Origin: Bradyrhizobium paxllaeri
Lineage (GTDB): Bacteria; Pseudomonadota; Alphaproteobacteria; Rhizobiales; Xanthobacteraceae
Direction: 5' to 3'
NCBI RefSeq assembly: GCF_001693515.2
Contig: NZ_CP042968.1
Coordinates: 7,096,001-7,160,000, forward strand
DNA: 64,000 nucleotides
Made by a program: the position numbers and the translations under genes. This document shows, one piece after another, positions 35,822 through 44,125 of the stretch. Positions within the stretch are counted from its first letter, which is position 1, and each line of letters opens with the position of its first letter. The notes below the pieces were generated by a model. It was not told the origin of the DNA and ran no database searches. It was given only the letters and a program-made list of their open reading frames with translations.

Positions 35822-36891
35822 AGACTTGCGGCCGGCCCTAGTGCCGCGTAGCGGTCGCGCAGGTCGATGCGCCGGCCGGCGCTTGCGGCCTCGGCAATGG
35901 CAAGCGTTGCGCTCAGGGAGCGGGCGCCGTCCTGGACCGGCTGCAGTGATGGCGCCGTGCCGCGGATCACATCGCGAAAATGGTCGAGCTGCGCGACATA
36001 GGGATCGATCGTGCCGGCATGAATGTGCCGGGCCTGGATCGGCTGATTCCAGTTCTGCGCACCATCAGCCTGCGCCCATTGCACAAGGTTCGGAAATTCG
36101 AGCGCACCGCAGCGGCCCATCAGGCGGTAGCTGCCTTGTCCGCTGAACGGGAATTCCATAGCCTCGCCCAAGCCCTGCTCCATCGTCCAAGGCGAGACCG
36201 CGCTGTCGCTGATAAAGAAGGTGCCGAGCGCGCCGTTGTCGAATTCAATCAGCGCGGCGGCGGTATCCTCGACCGCAAAGCCGCGCTGGCGGTTCGAGGC
36301 AATCGCCTCGACGGCCCGGATTTCGCCGACGGTGAAGCGCAGGAAATCAATCTCGTGGATCAGGTTGATCAGGACCGGGCCGCCACCGGCCTGGCTGCGC
36401 CACGACGCGACTTCAAAATAGCTTTGCGGTTTGTGCGTGGCCCAGATCGCCGACACCCCGACGATGTCGCCGATCCGCCCCTCGCCGAGCAGCGCCTTCA
36501 GCGTCCTGACCTGCAGATGATGGCGGCGGTGATGACCGACCAGCGATCTGATGCCGTTTTTGCGCACCTCGGCCAGCAAGGCCGCCGCGCTCTCCAGCGT
36601 ATCCGTGACCGGCTTCTCGATCAGGATGTGAATGCCGCGCCGGGCGCATTCGATGCCGGTCTCGGCATGAAGCTGGTTCGGCGAGGCGATGATCACCGCT
36701 TCCGGCCGTGCCTCGTCCAGCAACTTACGGTAATTGGCGAATACACTCGTCTTCGGATGCTCGGCTTCGACCTGATCGACATTCACGTCCGCGATGCCGA
36801 CGAGATCATAGTCGCTCCGCTCGGCGAGCTTTCGCAGGTGCTTGCGTCCGACCAGGCCCGCACCGATCACGCCGATGGCGATGTTCTTCAT
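35809..36891 (-). CDS. Gfo/Idh/MocA family NAD(P)-dependent oxidoreductase
   Basis: A 360-residue sugar or polyol dehydrogenase-like protein. The Rossmann motif is IGVIGAGLVGRKHLRKLAE near the N-terminus, and the conserved EKPVTDTLESA carries the catalytic-region Glu-Lys-Pro. The C-terminal domain includes GGGPVLINLIHEIDFLRF, with the His of the typical GG-x-x-x-D-x-x-x-H motif area. It lies 23 bases after a TIM-barrel isomerase gene on the same strand, a combination common in inositol and rare-sugar breakdown. The substrate is unknown. Confidence 0.9.
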   Translation of the reverse strand: MKNIAIGVIGAGLVGRKHLRKLAERSDYDLVGIADVNVDQVEAEHPKTSVFANYRKLLDEARPEAVIIASPNQLHAETGIECARRGIHILIEKPVTDTLESAAALLAEVRKNGIRSLVGHHRRHHLQVRTLKALLGEGRIGDIVGVSAIWATHKPQSYFEVASWRSQAGGGPVLINLIHEIDFLRFTVGEIRAVEAIASNRQRGFAVEDTAAALIEFDNGALGTFFISDSAVSPWTMEQGLGEAMEFPFSGQGSYRLMGRCGALEFPNLVQWAQADGAQNWNQPIQARHIHAGTIDPYVAQLDHFRDVIRGTAPSLQPVQDGARSLSATLAIAEAASAGRRIDLRDRYAALGPAASLQRS

Positions 36892-36914
36892 GTCACGAAT
36901 CCCATCGGTGAGTT

Positions 36915-37748
36915 TTAGCAGCGCTGGCCAGGGCGCATCGTGCCGCGCGCGTAGCGATCAAGCAGTCGGAGTGTCGCCTCAAAGGCGGTGGCGATCCGCG
37001 CCCGCGTCTCAAGCGCCGGCATCGGCATCTCGACGCTAAGGAAAGCGTCGGCGGGCAGCGCCGCCAGAAGCTCGCCCAGCGGCAACGAGCCTCCCCCAGG
37101 CGGCAGCCGTCCTGCGCGCGCCTCGGCGATGATGGCAGCCTCGGTCGTGGGCGCGTCCGCTCCGGCGTCGCAGATTTGCGCGGCGCGCAGCCATTCGTCG
37201 GGGATGGAGATCAAATCGCCTGCCTTGCCGCCGGAACGGGTGAGATGCAGGGCGTCGACGAGGATAGCGCCGTTCGATTTGCCCGCCTGACGTACGATCG
37301 CGAGCGCCTGCGGCAGCGCGCCGATCGCGCGCCACCGCATGAATTCGAGATCGACGCGCAGGCCGAATGGCAGCGCGAGGTCGCAGAGTTCGGCGAAATG
37401 CGCAGCCAGCCGCGCAGGGTCGTGATCGTCGCCGGAGACAATGACCGAAATGGCACCGAGATCGGCAGCAGCCTCGAACACGCCGGCGAAGGCCTGCACG
37501 TCGATGTCAGGCGTGAGCTGAATGAATTCGATGTCGCTCACGCGGACACCCTCGGCGGCGAGAACTTGTTTGAGCGCGCGGTGGGCTTCCGTACCGACTC
37601 GCGTGGGATAGGCCGGACCACCTGCTGTGGCCGGGACAAATCGCAGGCCGATCGATGCGAAACCGGCGTGCGCTGCCTCCGTGACCAGCGCGGGCGGCGA
37701 AAGTTCCAGGGCCGTCAGATGGGCAAGGCCAAGCACCGGGCGCGTCAT
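36915..37748 (-). CDS. Sugar phosphate isomerase/epimerase-like TIM-barrel protein
   Basis: A 277-residue protein of the AP-endonuclease-2/xylose-isomerase-like barrel family. Strand and ligand segments include LGLAHLTALELSPPALV at the start, GVRVSDIEFIQLTPDI, LRVDLEFMRW and AILVDALHLTRSGG. The acidic and His residues at strand ends are in the places expected for metal binding. GGCGGAAGAG precedes the ATG. It is the first gene of a two-gene operon with the Gfo/Idh dehydrogenase and faces a TetR gene across a perfect palindrome, so it is likely derepressed by that regulator's ligand. Confidence 0.85.
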   Translation of the reverse strand: MTRPVLGLAHLTALELSPPALVTEAAHAGFASIGLRFVPATAGGPAYPTRVGTEAHRALKQVLAAEGVRVSDIEFIQLTPDIDVQAFAGVFEAAADLGAISVIVSGDDHDPARLAAHFAELCDLALPFGLRVDLEFMRWRAIGALPQALAIVRQAGKSNGAILVDALHLTRSGGKAGDLISIPDEWLRAAQICDAGADAPTTEAAIIAEARAGRLPPGGGSLPLGELLAALPADAFLSVEMPMPALETRARIATAFEATLRLLDRYARGTMRPGQRC

Positions 37749-37769
37749 CTCTTCCGCCCCTTAATTAAT

Positions 37770-37797
37770 CCATAGGATAATTATAATTATCCTATGG
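37770..37797. promoter_or_regulatory. Perfect 28-base palindrome, candidate TetR operator
   Basis: CCATAGGATAATTA is followed immediately by its exact reverse complement, giving a 28-base palindrome. The sequence next to it continues as GGATAATTA, so a second, imperfect palindrome (TATCCTATGGGATA) overlaps the right arm. It lies 22 bases upstream of the isomerase start and 82 bases before the TetR gene. The segment is strikingly AT-rich in a GC-rich window. This is the expected layout for a TetR-family operator that blocks both promoters. Confidence 0.7.
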
Positions 37798-37878
37798 GAT
37801 AATTACTGTCAACAGCGATCGATTCAGTCATATTGACGGCGAGCGCGCATTCCCGGCGCGGAAGGACCGGACGGCCAG

Positions 37879-38541
37879 ATGGAGCCTGCGAAAAAGCCCG
37901 CGAATGCTAGGAAGCCGCCGATCCGGCGGCGCGACCGGGAACGGACCAGGCGTGAGATTCTGGAGATCGCATTTGCAGAGTTCGCCGAAAACGGCCTGAC
38001 TGGCGGCAACACCGACGCGATTGCGGCGCGCGCGAAGGTCACCAAGCGGCTGATCTTCTATTATTTCAACTCGAAGGAGGAGCTGTTCATCGCCGTCCTC
38101 GAGATGGCGTACGCCAAGATGCGCGTTGCCGAAGAAGGTCTCCACCTCGAGGCGCTGGAGCCGGAGGCAGCGATCCGAAGGCTTGCGGAATTCACCTTCG
38201 ATTTCGACCAGACCAACCCGGAATACATTCGCCTGGTCACCATCGAGAACATCCATCGCGGCCGGCACATCAGCGCCAGCCGGAAGCTCAAGGAGATGAC
38301 GCGGCCCATCATCAACCAGATCGCCGCGGTGCTGGAAAAAGGCGTTCGCAGCGGCGCGATCAGGCCAGGCATCGATCCGAACGAGCTGCACATGACGCTG
38401 AACGCGCTCTGCTTCTTCTCGGTCGCGAACCGCCACACCTTCGAGGCGCAATTCGGCTGGGACATGTCATCGCCCAAGGCCAAGGCGCAACGCCGCCGCG
38501 AAATCGCCGACCTGCTGTGGCGCCACGTGCGGAGGGACTGA
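37879..38541 (+). CDS. TetR family transcriptional regulator
   Basis: A 220-residue regulator. The helix-turn-helix is in the segment RREILEIAFAEFAENGLTGG, NTDAIAARAKVTKRLIFYYF and NSKEELFIAVLE, a classical TetR N-terminal domain. The C-terminal ligand domain (TetR_C, with EYIRLVTIENIHRGRHI) resembles regulators of RutR/NemR-like type. It is divergent from the isomerase/dehydrogenase pair across the palindrome at 37770-37797 and convergent with the Rieske oxygenase gene. Confidence 0.92.
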   Translation: MEPAKKPANARKPPIRRRDRERTRREILEIAFAEFAENGLTGGNTDAIAARAKVTKRLIFYYFNSKEELFIAVLEMAYAKMRVAEEGLHLEALEPEAAIRRLAEFTFDFDQTNPEYIRLVTIENIHRGRHISASRKLKEMTRPIINQIAAVLEKGVRSGAIRPGIDPNELHMTLNALCFFSVANRHTFEAQFGWDMSSPKAKAQRRREIADLLWRHVRRD

Positions 38542-38606
38542 TCGAGCGGCAGAAGCGGGCCGGTCGATGGTGACGATTGCGATGGCACTTATCCGTTTCG
38601 AATGGA

Positions 38607-39734
38607 TCATGATGCCGTTTCTCCGATCAAGGTCTGGAGGTTGCGGTGAAAATGCCGGATCGCACCTTCGAACAGGCCGAAGGTAAATACGTCATTGGCG
38701 CCCGCGGCAAGACCGCGCTGTGCGGCGCAGGCCACGTCACGATCCTCCGCCGCGCCGAGCGCGACGAAGTTTCGCCCTTGCGCGATCGCGGCGCGGCCTT
38801 CTTCATGCCCAGCGAGATTGGAGAGCGTGTAAGTGACGAGCCGGGTGCGGTCGACGGCGAGCGGCTCCAGAACGGTCATGATCATGTTGGTGGGGAACGT
38901 CGCGATCATGACGTTCGGAAACAGATGGTAGACATGGGTCAGCATTCCCCAGGTCCTGCGTTCGGCCGGCGGCACCTTCCGAAGCTTCTCGATCCGGCGG
39001 TATGGAAAACTGATCCGGCTGTTGCGCCCGAAGGCTTCGACAACATTGATGTTGTCGTACTGCAGCGGAAAGAACGTGTCGTGATGCGTGGAGCGGATAT
39101 GATATCCTTCGAGGAATCCCTCGGCGACAATCTTCCAGTTCGCCGCAAATTCCTGCTCCACGGTCGTAAGGAGGCGCCAGTCCGGTCCGAACAGGTCCGG
39201 CAACGATTCAGTTGCGCCGTCGCGAATTTCGGCTCCATCCTGCGTGACGAAAACCATGCCGCTCCTCTCTTCGGCCTGAATCGGAACGAGGCCATAGGCG
39301 GCCTTGTCGATGCCGGGAAAACCGTGTTCGTCGGGAATACCGCGCAATTGGCCGTCGAGGCCGTAGGTCCACGCGTGGTAGCGGCAGGTCAGCGCCTTCT
39401 TGCAGCCGGAGCCATCAACCAGTTGCACGCCGCGATGCCGGCAAGCGTTGCGGAAGGCCCGAACCTTGCCGTCGCCGCCGCGGACGGCAACGACCGGCGT
39501 CAACGCGGCATCGCGTGCCACATAGCAGCCGGTGTCCGGCAGCGCCGCAGAAGGACAGAACGGCGTGGCCGTCTTGCGAAATACCTGGCGAATCTCCGCA
39601 GAGAACCGCGCCTGCGACGTGTAGTGCTCGACCGGCTCGTGCCACACCCCGTCGCTGAGATCGGTGGATTTGCGGTCGATGTGATCAAGGATCCGTTCAA
39701 CGATCTCTGGTTCATCCGCCAACATGCCGTTCAT
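38607..39734 (-). CDS. Rieske non-heme iron oxygenase, alpha subunit-like
   Basis: A 375-residue ring-hydroxylating oxygenase-type protein. The Rieske cluster ligands are Cys98 and His100 in ACRHRGVQL, and Cys117 and His120 in CRYHAWTYGLDG. The catalytic domain has NWKIVAEGFLEGYHIRSTHH, with the two His ligands of mononuclear iron. Start at 39734 is chosen for GGGAGAA upstream; the frame beyond it runs through a repeat element. No reductase or ferredoxin gene is adjacent, so electrons must come from proteins encoded elsewhere. It probably forms an operon with the enoyl-CoA hydratase upstream. Confidence 0.9.
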   Translation of the reverse strand: MNGMLADEPEIVERILDHIDRKSTDLSDGVWHEPVEHYTSQARFSAEIRQVFRKTATPFCPSAALPDTGCYVARDAALTPVVAVRGGDGKVRAFRNACRHRGVQLVDGSGCKKALTCRYHAWTYGLDGQLRGIPDEHGFPGIDKAAYGLVPIQAEERSGMVFVTQDGAEIRDGATESLPDLFGPDWRLLTTVEQEFAANWKIVAEGFLEGYHIRSTHHDTFFPLQYDNINVVEAFGRNSRISFPYRRIEKLRKVPPAERRTWGMLTHVYHLFPNVMIATFPTNMIMTVLEPLAVDRTRLVTYTLSNLAGHEEGRAAIAQGRNFVALGAAEDRDVACAAQRGLAAGANDVFTFGLFEGAIRHFHRNLQTLIGETAS

Positions 39735-39758
39735 GAGCGTTCTCCCAACCTGTGCCAT

Positions 39759-39846
39759 AGCGTTCGAGCGAAAGCCTGCCCCGGACTTGATCCGGGGTGG
39801 ATACCGGTTCGCGTGAAGAAAATGCGTCAAGCAAGAATCTAGAGCT
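39759..39846. repeat. Intergenic repeat of the Bradyrhizobium type (ACCGGTTCGCGTGAAGAAAA)
   Basis: Contains CCCCGGACTTGATCCGGGG, GGATACCGGTTCGCGTGAAG and CAAGAATCTAGAGC. I recognise these as parts of an intergenic element common in Bradyrhizobium genomes; the match is from memory. It fills the gap between the oxygenase and enoyl-CoA hydratase genes and touches the latter's stop codon. Confidence 0.55.
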
Positions 39847-40625
39847 TAGGTCGCTGCCACGCCGTGCCGTCCAGCGCCGGCGACGAAACGCCGCGCGCCG
39901 TTTTCCGTCTCCCCGGTTGCGGCCGTGGCGATGCCGAGCCTGAACTCGTTCAGCATCGCCTGCTCCCAGCCGAGATCCCATTGCTCGATCGCCGACATCC
40001 GGTCGCTGCGCAGCGCCGCCTGGGGAAGCCGCGCCAGGGCGTGGGCGAGCTCGCGCGCGGTCACCAGCGCGGAACCAGGCTCGCACACCCGATTGGCCAG
40101 CCCGATCCGCTCCGCTTCCTCGCCTGAAATGCCGCGGCCGGTCAGGATCAGATCCATTGCACGGCTGTGGCCGATCAGACGCGGCAGCCTCACGGTGCCG
40201 AGATCCATCAGCGGCACGCCAAAACGCCGGCAATAGACGCCGAAGGTCGCATCGCGCGCGGCGACACGCAGGTCGCACCACAATGCCAGTTCGAGGCCGC
40301 CGGCGACAGCGTGACCTTCGACCGCGGCGATCACCGGCTTGCCCAGCTTGAAGCGGCTCGGTCCCATCGGCGCATCGCCGCGCTCGACGCGATGTCCCCG
40401 CCGTCCGGCGGCCGTTTCCTTGAGATCGAATCCGGCGCAGAAGGTGCCTTCCGCGCCTGCGAGGATCGCGACTGACAGCGCGGCATCCGCGTCGAAGCGA
40501 CGGAAGCTTTCGGCCAGCACGCGCGCCGTCGCCGGATTGACGGCATTGCGCGCGTGCGGCCTGTTGATGGTGACGACCGCAACGGGGCCGTCGGTTTCGT
40601 AGCGCACAAGCTCGGGTTCGGTCAT
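39846..40625 (-). CDS. Enoyl-CoA hydratase/isomerase family protein
   Basis: A 259-residue crotonase-fold protein. The substrate loop and oxyanion hole are seen in EGTFCAGFDLKETA and EGHAVAGGLELALWCDLRVA. The region that often supplies the catalytic Glu reads FGVPLMDLGTVRLPRLIG, with Asp rather than Glu, so the exact reaction is uncertain. It is the first gene leftward from the LysR regulator, 124 bases away, and precedes the Rieske oxygenase after a repeat element. Confidence 0.88.
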   Translation of the reverse strand: MTEPELVRYETDGPVAVVTINRPHARNAVNPATARVLAESFRRFDADAALSVAILAGAEGTFCAGFDLKETAAGRRGHRVERGDAPMGPSRFKLGKPVIAAVEGHAVAGGLELALWCDLRVAARDATFGVYCRRFGVPLMDLGTVRLPRLIGHSRAMDLILTGRGISGEEAERIGLANRVCEPGSALVTARELAHALARLPQAALRSDRMSAIEQWDLGWEQAMLNEFRLGIATAATGETENGARRFVAGAGRHGVAAT

Positions 40626-40679
40626 GCCGGATCATTTCGTTCGACCCCGTCGGCGCGCAAGAGAAACCGGAGCGTTCTC

Positions 40680-40698
40680 GGATGAACGTAGTTCATCC
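40680..40698. promoter_or_regulatory. Perfect inverted repeat, candidate LysR operator
   Basis: GGATGAAC and GTTCATCC flank a 3-base spacer GTA. The site contains the T-N11-A arrangement (ATGAACGTAGTTCAT) typical of LysR boxes. It lies 52 bases before the LysR gene and 55 bases upstream of the divergent enoyl-CoA hydratase start. Confidence 0.55.
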
Positions 40699-40749
40699 GT
40701 ACTCCGCAAATCAGGCGACGGACGGTTATCGGTGCAGTAGGATCATCGA

Positions 40750-41748
40750 ATGAAACGCGCGCGTCCCACTCCCCACAGGTCGGTCTCGACGGCAACTTCG
40801 CGGCGCCTGTTGCAGGCGGTTCAGCCGGCAATCGCGGCCGCGTCGCTCAACGCGTCGCAGCTCCTGGCATTGCAAGCATTTGATGTCGCATTCCGAACCG
40901 GCAGTTTCAAAGCGTCGGCGCAGCTCCTCAATCTCAGCCCGTCGGCGGTCAGCCATCGGATACGCAATCTTGAGCAGGCACTCGGCGCCGCGCTGTTCGT
41001 GCGTACACACCGCGCCATCGCGGCGACCGCGGAAGGCAAAATCCTCGCCGCCGCAACTGGCCGGGCCTTTGCTGAACTGGCGCGGGTCGGATCTTCCGCA
41101 ACCGGCAAGGCGGCACGGCAAAGGCTCCGGCTCAAGGTGCTGCCGATGTTCGCTTCTGCCTGGCTCATTCCGCGCCTGGCCGGCTTCATGACGCAGCATC
41201 CGGACATCGACCTTGCGATCGAAAGCTCCAGCCGCAACGTCGATTTCGAACTCGAGGCTTTCGATGCCGGGATCAGCGTTGGAGATGGAATGTTCGAAGG
41301 GATCACGGCACACCATCTCGCGGCAATCAGGACCACGCCCGTGGCGGCGCCTTCGCTGGCACGCCGACTGAACCTGCGCGAGCCAAGCGACCTCAGGCGC
41401 GCCGCGCTGATTCACGTGACGACTTTCCCGGCTGCGTGGCCATTATGGCTGGAGCACGCCGGCGTCGCCAAACTGAAGCCGGCACGGACAATCTCCGTCG
41501 ACAGCTTTGTCGCTGCGATGCAGGCTGCCGAGCAAGGCGCCGGTGTGGCGCTTGGACTGGAGCCGTTCATCATCGAGCGGGAGCGTCAAGGCACGATCTG
41601 TCGGCCGCTTTCGCTAGCGCATCCGACCGGGAGTTACTGGCTCGTCCATCCGCCGGGCGCGCAGCGCAACCGCACGCTTCAGGTGTTCAAACGCTGGCTG
41701 CTAGCCGAACTTTCGACGTCTGGCGGCATAGCGCAGTTCTGCCGTTGA
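40750..41748 (+). CDS. LysR family transcriptional regulator (GcvA-like)
   Basis: A 332-residue regulator with an unusual extra N-terminal stretch of about 35 residues. The helix-turn-helix follows: LLALQAFDVAFRTGSFKASA and QLLNLSPSAVSHRIRNLEQA. The effector domain begins RLRLKVLPMFASAWLIPRLA and resembles the GcvA group. It is divergent from the enoyl-CoA hydratase/Rieske oxygenase genes, with an inverted repeat between them, and is their probable regulator. An internal start nearer residue 35 is possible. Confidence 0.9.
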   Translation: MKRARPTPHRSVSTATSRRLLQAVQPAIAAASLNASQLLALQAFDVAFRTGSFKASAQLLNLSPSAVSHRIRNLEQALGAALFVRTHRAIAATAEGKILAAATGRAFAELARVGSSATGKAARQRLRLKVLPMFASAWLIPRLAGFMTQHPDIDLAIESSSRNVDFELEAFDAGISVGDGMFEGITAHHLAAIRTTPVAAPSLARRLNLREPSDLRRAALIHVTTFPAAWPLWLEHAGVAKLKPARTISVDSFVAAMQAAEQGAGVALGLEPFIIERERQGTICRPLSLAHPTGSYWLVHPPGAQRNRTLQVFKRWLLAELSTSGGIAQFCR

Positions 41749-41845
41749 CGGCCGCAGAAGCTGATTTGAACACCCATCCGATTGGTTTGCGATGGGAAGC
41801 TCGGCGGGTGGCTTGCCGGAAATTCTGGCGATTGCCCTGAAAACG

Positions 41846-41875
41846 AAAAACCCCGGTCGCTGGGACCAGGGTTTT
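41846..41875 (-). terminator. Rho-independent terminator of the tRNA gene
   Basis: On the reverse strand AAAACCCTGGTC (41875-41864) pairs with GACCGGGGTTTT (41858-41847) around a 5-base loop, with one mismatch, and the stem is followed by T residues. It starts 13 bases after the tRNA 3' end, so it should end that transcript. Confidence 0.75.
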
Positions 41876-41887
41876 CGCAATTAGATT

Positions 41888-41964
<77 letters not shown>

Positions 41965-42296
41965 TTAAACCGTTGCACTGCCTTCAAAAAAACCGGACCC
42001 GAAACGAACCCGGCCAACGCGTGTTTGCGCCGATCGATCCCGTCCGGAGGCTTCCTGAGAAGGCAACCCGGGCAAAGCCATCGGGCGCGAGGGGTATGTA
42101 TCAACGTCGCCCTGCTTTGGAAAGGGGCAAGATCCCGCTTTTGCAGATTTTATGACAGCAAAAACGAGCACTTGGAGCGCAAAAACCGCCTCCTGGAACC
42201 GCTCTTGCCATAAACGCCCCAAAAGCGGAGTTTTGCGCCCCAAGAGGCGACCAAGGCGCGGCCCGTGAGGTCGCCAGAACAAAAAATCCGGGGGGA
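41965..42296. other. Intergenic stretch with a long imperfect hairpin
   Basis: About 330 bases between the tRNA promoter side and the GMC oxidoreductase. It must contain the tRNA promoter (reverse strand). Near its right end two arms, 42171-42190 and 42225-42244, are inverted copies (CTTGGAGCGCAAAAACCGC against GCGGAGTTTTGCGC...CCAAG). They could fold into an imperfect 18-20 base stem about 50 bases before the next gene. No protein-like frame is seen. Confidence 0.45.
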
Positions 42297-43910
42297 ATGA
42301 GCGTGGCGGAAGCTTACGATTTCGTGGTGGTGGGCGGCGGCTCCGGCGGCTGCACGGTGGCAGGGCGGCTTTCGGAAGATCCGAAGACGTCGGTGGCGCT
42401 GCTCGATGCCGGTGGCCGGAACGACAATTGGGTGGTCACGACGCCGTTCGCGCTCGTGCTGATGGTTGCCGGCAGCGTCAACAACTGGGCCTTCAACACC
42501 GTGCCGCAGAAGGGCCTCAACGGCCGCATCGGCTATCAGCCGCGCGGCAAGGGGCTCGGCGGCTCCTCCGCCATCAACGCGATGGTCTATATCCGCGGCC
42601 ATCGCGCCGACTACGACCAATGGGCCTCGCTCGGCAACACCGGCTGGTCGTTCGCGGATGTGCTGCCCTACTTCAAGCGTGCCGAGGATAATGCCGATTT
42701 CGGCGGCGAATATCACGGCAAGGGCGGACCGCTTACCGTCAACAAGTCGCGCACCGGCAATCCGGTGCAGCGGATATTTCTGCAGGCAGCGCAGGAAGCG
42801 CAGTTTCGGCTGCGCGAGGATTTCAATGCCGACGAGCACGAAGGCCTCGGCATCTATCAGCTGACGCAGCGGAATGGCGAACGCTGCAGCGCCGCGCGCG
42901 CCTACATCCACCCGCATATGGGAAGCCGCGCCAATCTGCGCGTCGAGACCCACGCCCACGCCACCCGCATCCTGTTCGAAGGCAAGCGCGCGGTCGGCGT
43001 CGAGTACCGGCAAGGCAAGGAGATCAAACAAATTCGCGCTCGGCGCGAGGTGATCCTCTCCGCCGGCGCCTTCCAGACGCCGCATCTCCTGATGCTGTCG
43101 GGCATCGGCGACAGCGCCGAGCTTGGTAAACACGGCATCGCCACCGTGCACCATCTGCCCGGCGTCGGGCAGAACCTGCAGGACCACCCGGATTTCGTGT
43201 TCGGCTACATGTCCGACAATCCGAACTTCAACGGCATTTCGCTGAAAGCGCTGCCGCGGCTGCTGCGGGCCATCCGCCAGTATCGGCGCGAGCGTCGCGG
43301 GCCGATGACGTCGAATTTCGCCGAATGCGGCGGCTTCCTGAAAACCCGGCCCGACCTCGACATCCCCGACATCCAGCTTCATTTCGGCATGGCGCTGGCC
43401 GACGATCACGGCCGCAAGCGCCATCGCGGCACCGGCTTTACCTGCCACGTCTGCCTGCTGCGGCCGAAGAGTCGCGGCAGCGTTTCGCTTGGAAGCGCCG
43501 ATCCGTTTGCGCCGCCGCTGATCGATCCGAATTTCTTTGGCGATCCTGACGATCTGGAAACCATGGTCGCGGGCTTCAAGACCACGCGGCGGCTGATGGA
43601 GACGCCGGCACTGCGCGCGTTGCAGAAGAAGGAGATGTTCACGGAAGGCGTGCATGGCGATGACGACATCCGGACCCTGCTGCGCGAGCGCGTCGATACC
43701 GTCTATCATCCGGTCGGCACAGCCAGGATGGGCGTGAACGATCCCATGGCCGTGGTCGATCCGAAGCTGAAGGTGTATGGCGTCGAGGGATTGCGCGTGG
43801 TCGATGCCTCGATCATGCCGACGTTGATCGGCGGCAACACCAACGCACCGACCATCATGATCGGCGAGAAGGCCGCGGACATGATAAGAGCGGAAATGCG
43901 GGCAGTTTGA
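42297..43910 (+). CDS. GMC family FAD-dependent oxidoreductase (choline dehydrogenase-like)
   Basis: A 537-residue flavoprotein alcohol dehydrogenase. The FAD-binding motif DFVVVGGGSGGCTVAGRL begins near residue 8 and the GMC signature GKGLGGSSAINAMVYIRGH follows. The C-terminal active-site His is in VYHPVGTARMG, and NTNAPTIMIGEKAADMI closes the FAD site. The family oxidises choline, alkanols or aromatic alcohols; the exact substrate is unknown. The GGGGG site is very close to the ATG at 42297, so the GTG at 42303 may be the true start. A repeat element lies just downstream. Confidence 0.9.
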   Translation: MSVAEAYDFVVVGGGSGGCTVAGRLSEDPKTSVALLDAGGRNDNWVVTTPFALVLMVAGSVNNWAFNTVPQKGLNGRIGYQPRGKGLGGSSAINAMVYIRGHRADYDQWASLGNTGWSFADVLPYFKRAEDNADFGGEYHGKGGPLTVNKSRTGNPVQRIFLQAAQEAQFRLREDFNADEHEGLGIYQLTQRNGERCSAARAYIHPHMGSRANLRVETHAHATRILFEGKRAVGVEYRQGKEIKQIRARREVILSAGAFQTPHLLMLSGIGDSAELGKHGIATVHHLPGVGQNLQDHPDFVFGYMSDNPNFNGISLKALPRLLRAIRQYRRERRGPMTSNFAECGGFLKTRPDLDIPDIQLHFGMALADDHGRKRHRGTGFTCHVCLLRPKSRGSVSLGSADPFAPPLIDPNFFGDPDDLETMVAGFKTTRRLMETPALRALQKKEMFTEGVHGDDDIRTLLRERVDTVYHPVGTARMGVNDPMAVVDPKLKVYGVEGLRVVDASIMPTLIGGNTNAPTIMIGEKAADMIRAEMRAV

Positions 43911-43927
43911 TCGGCGCGCCGCGTCCG

Positions 43928-44014
43928 CCGTCATTGCGAGGAGCGAAGCGACGAAGCAATCCATCCATCCGTTATGCCGCGCGATGGATTGCTTCGCTTC
44001 GCTCGCAATGACGG
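43928..44014. repeat. Palindromic repeat element (GTCATTGCGAGGAGCGAAGC type)
   Basis: An inverted pair CCGTCATTGCGAG...GAAGCAATCCAT and ATGGATTGCTTCG...CTCGCAATGACGG spans 87 bases and could fold into one long hairpin. I recognise it as a common intergenic palindrome of Bradyrhizobium and Rhodopseudomonas (from memory). It lies directly behind the GMC gene and may also stop transcription or stabilise the mRNA end. Confidence 0.75.
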
Positions 44015-44125
44015 GGAGAGAGCCGATCCTCAGCCGCCCCGGCCCATCGATACGGACGATTTTAGCGATCGCCAATCCGATTCATTGACGAAGCATCGGT
44101 ATCGAAACCCGGTGGAATTTTTCCG

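Noticed and set aside
42150..44075. 641-codon reverse frame covering the GMC oxidoreductase
   Set aside because: The plus strand encodes a full GMC enzyme with all motifs; the reverse translation shows no domain.
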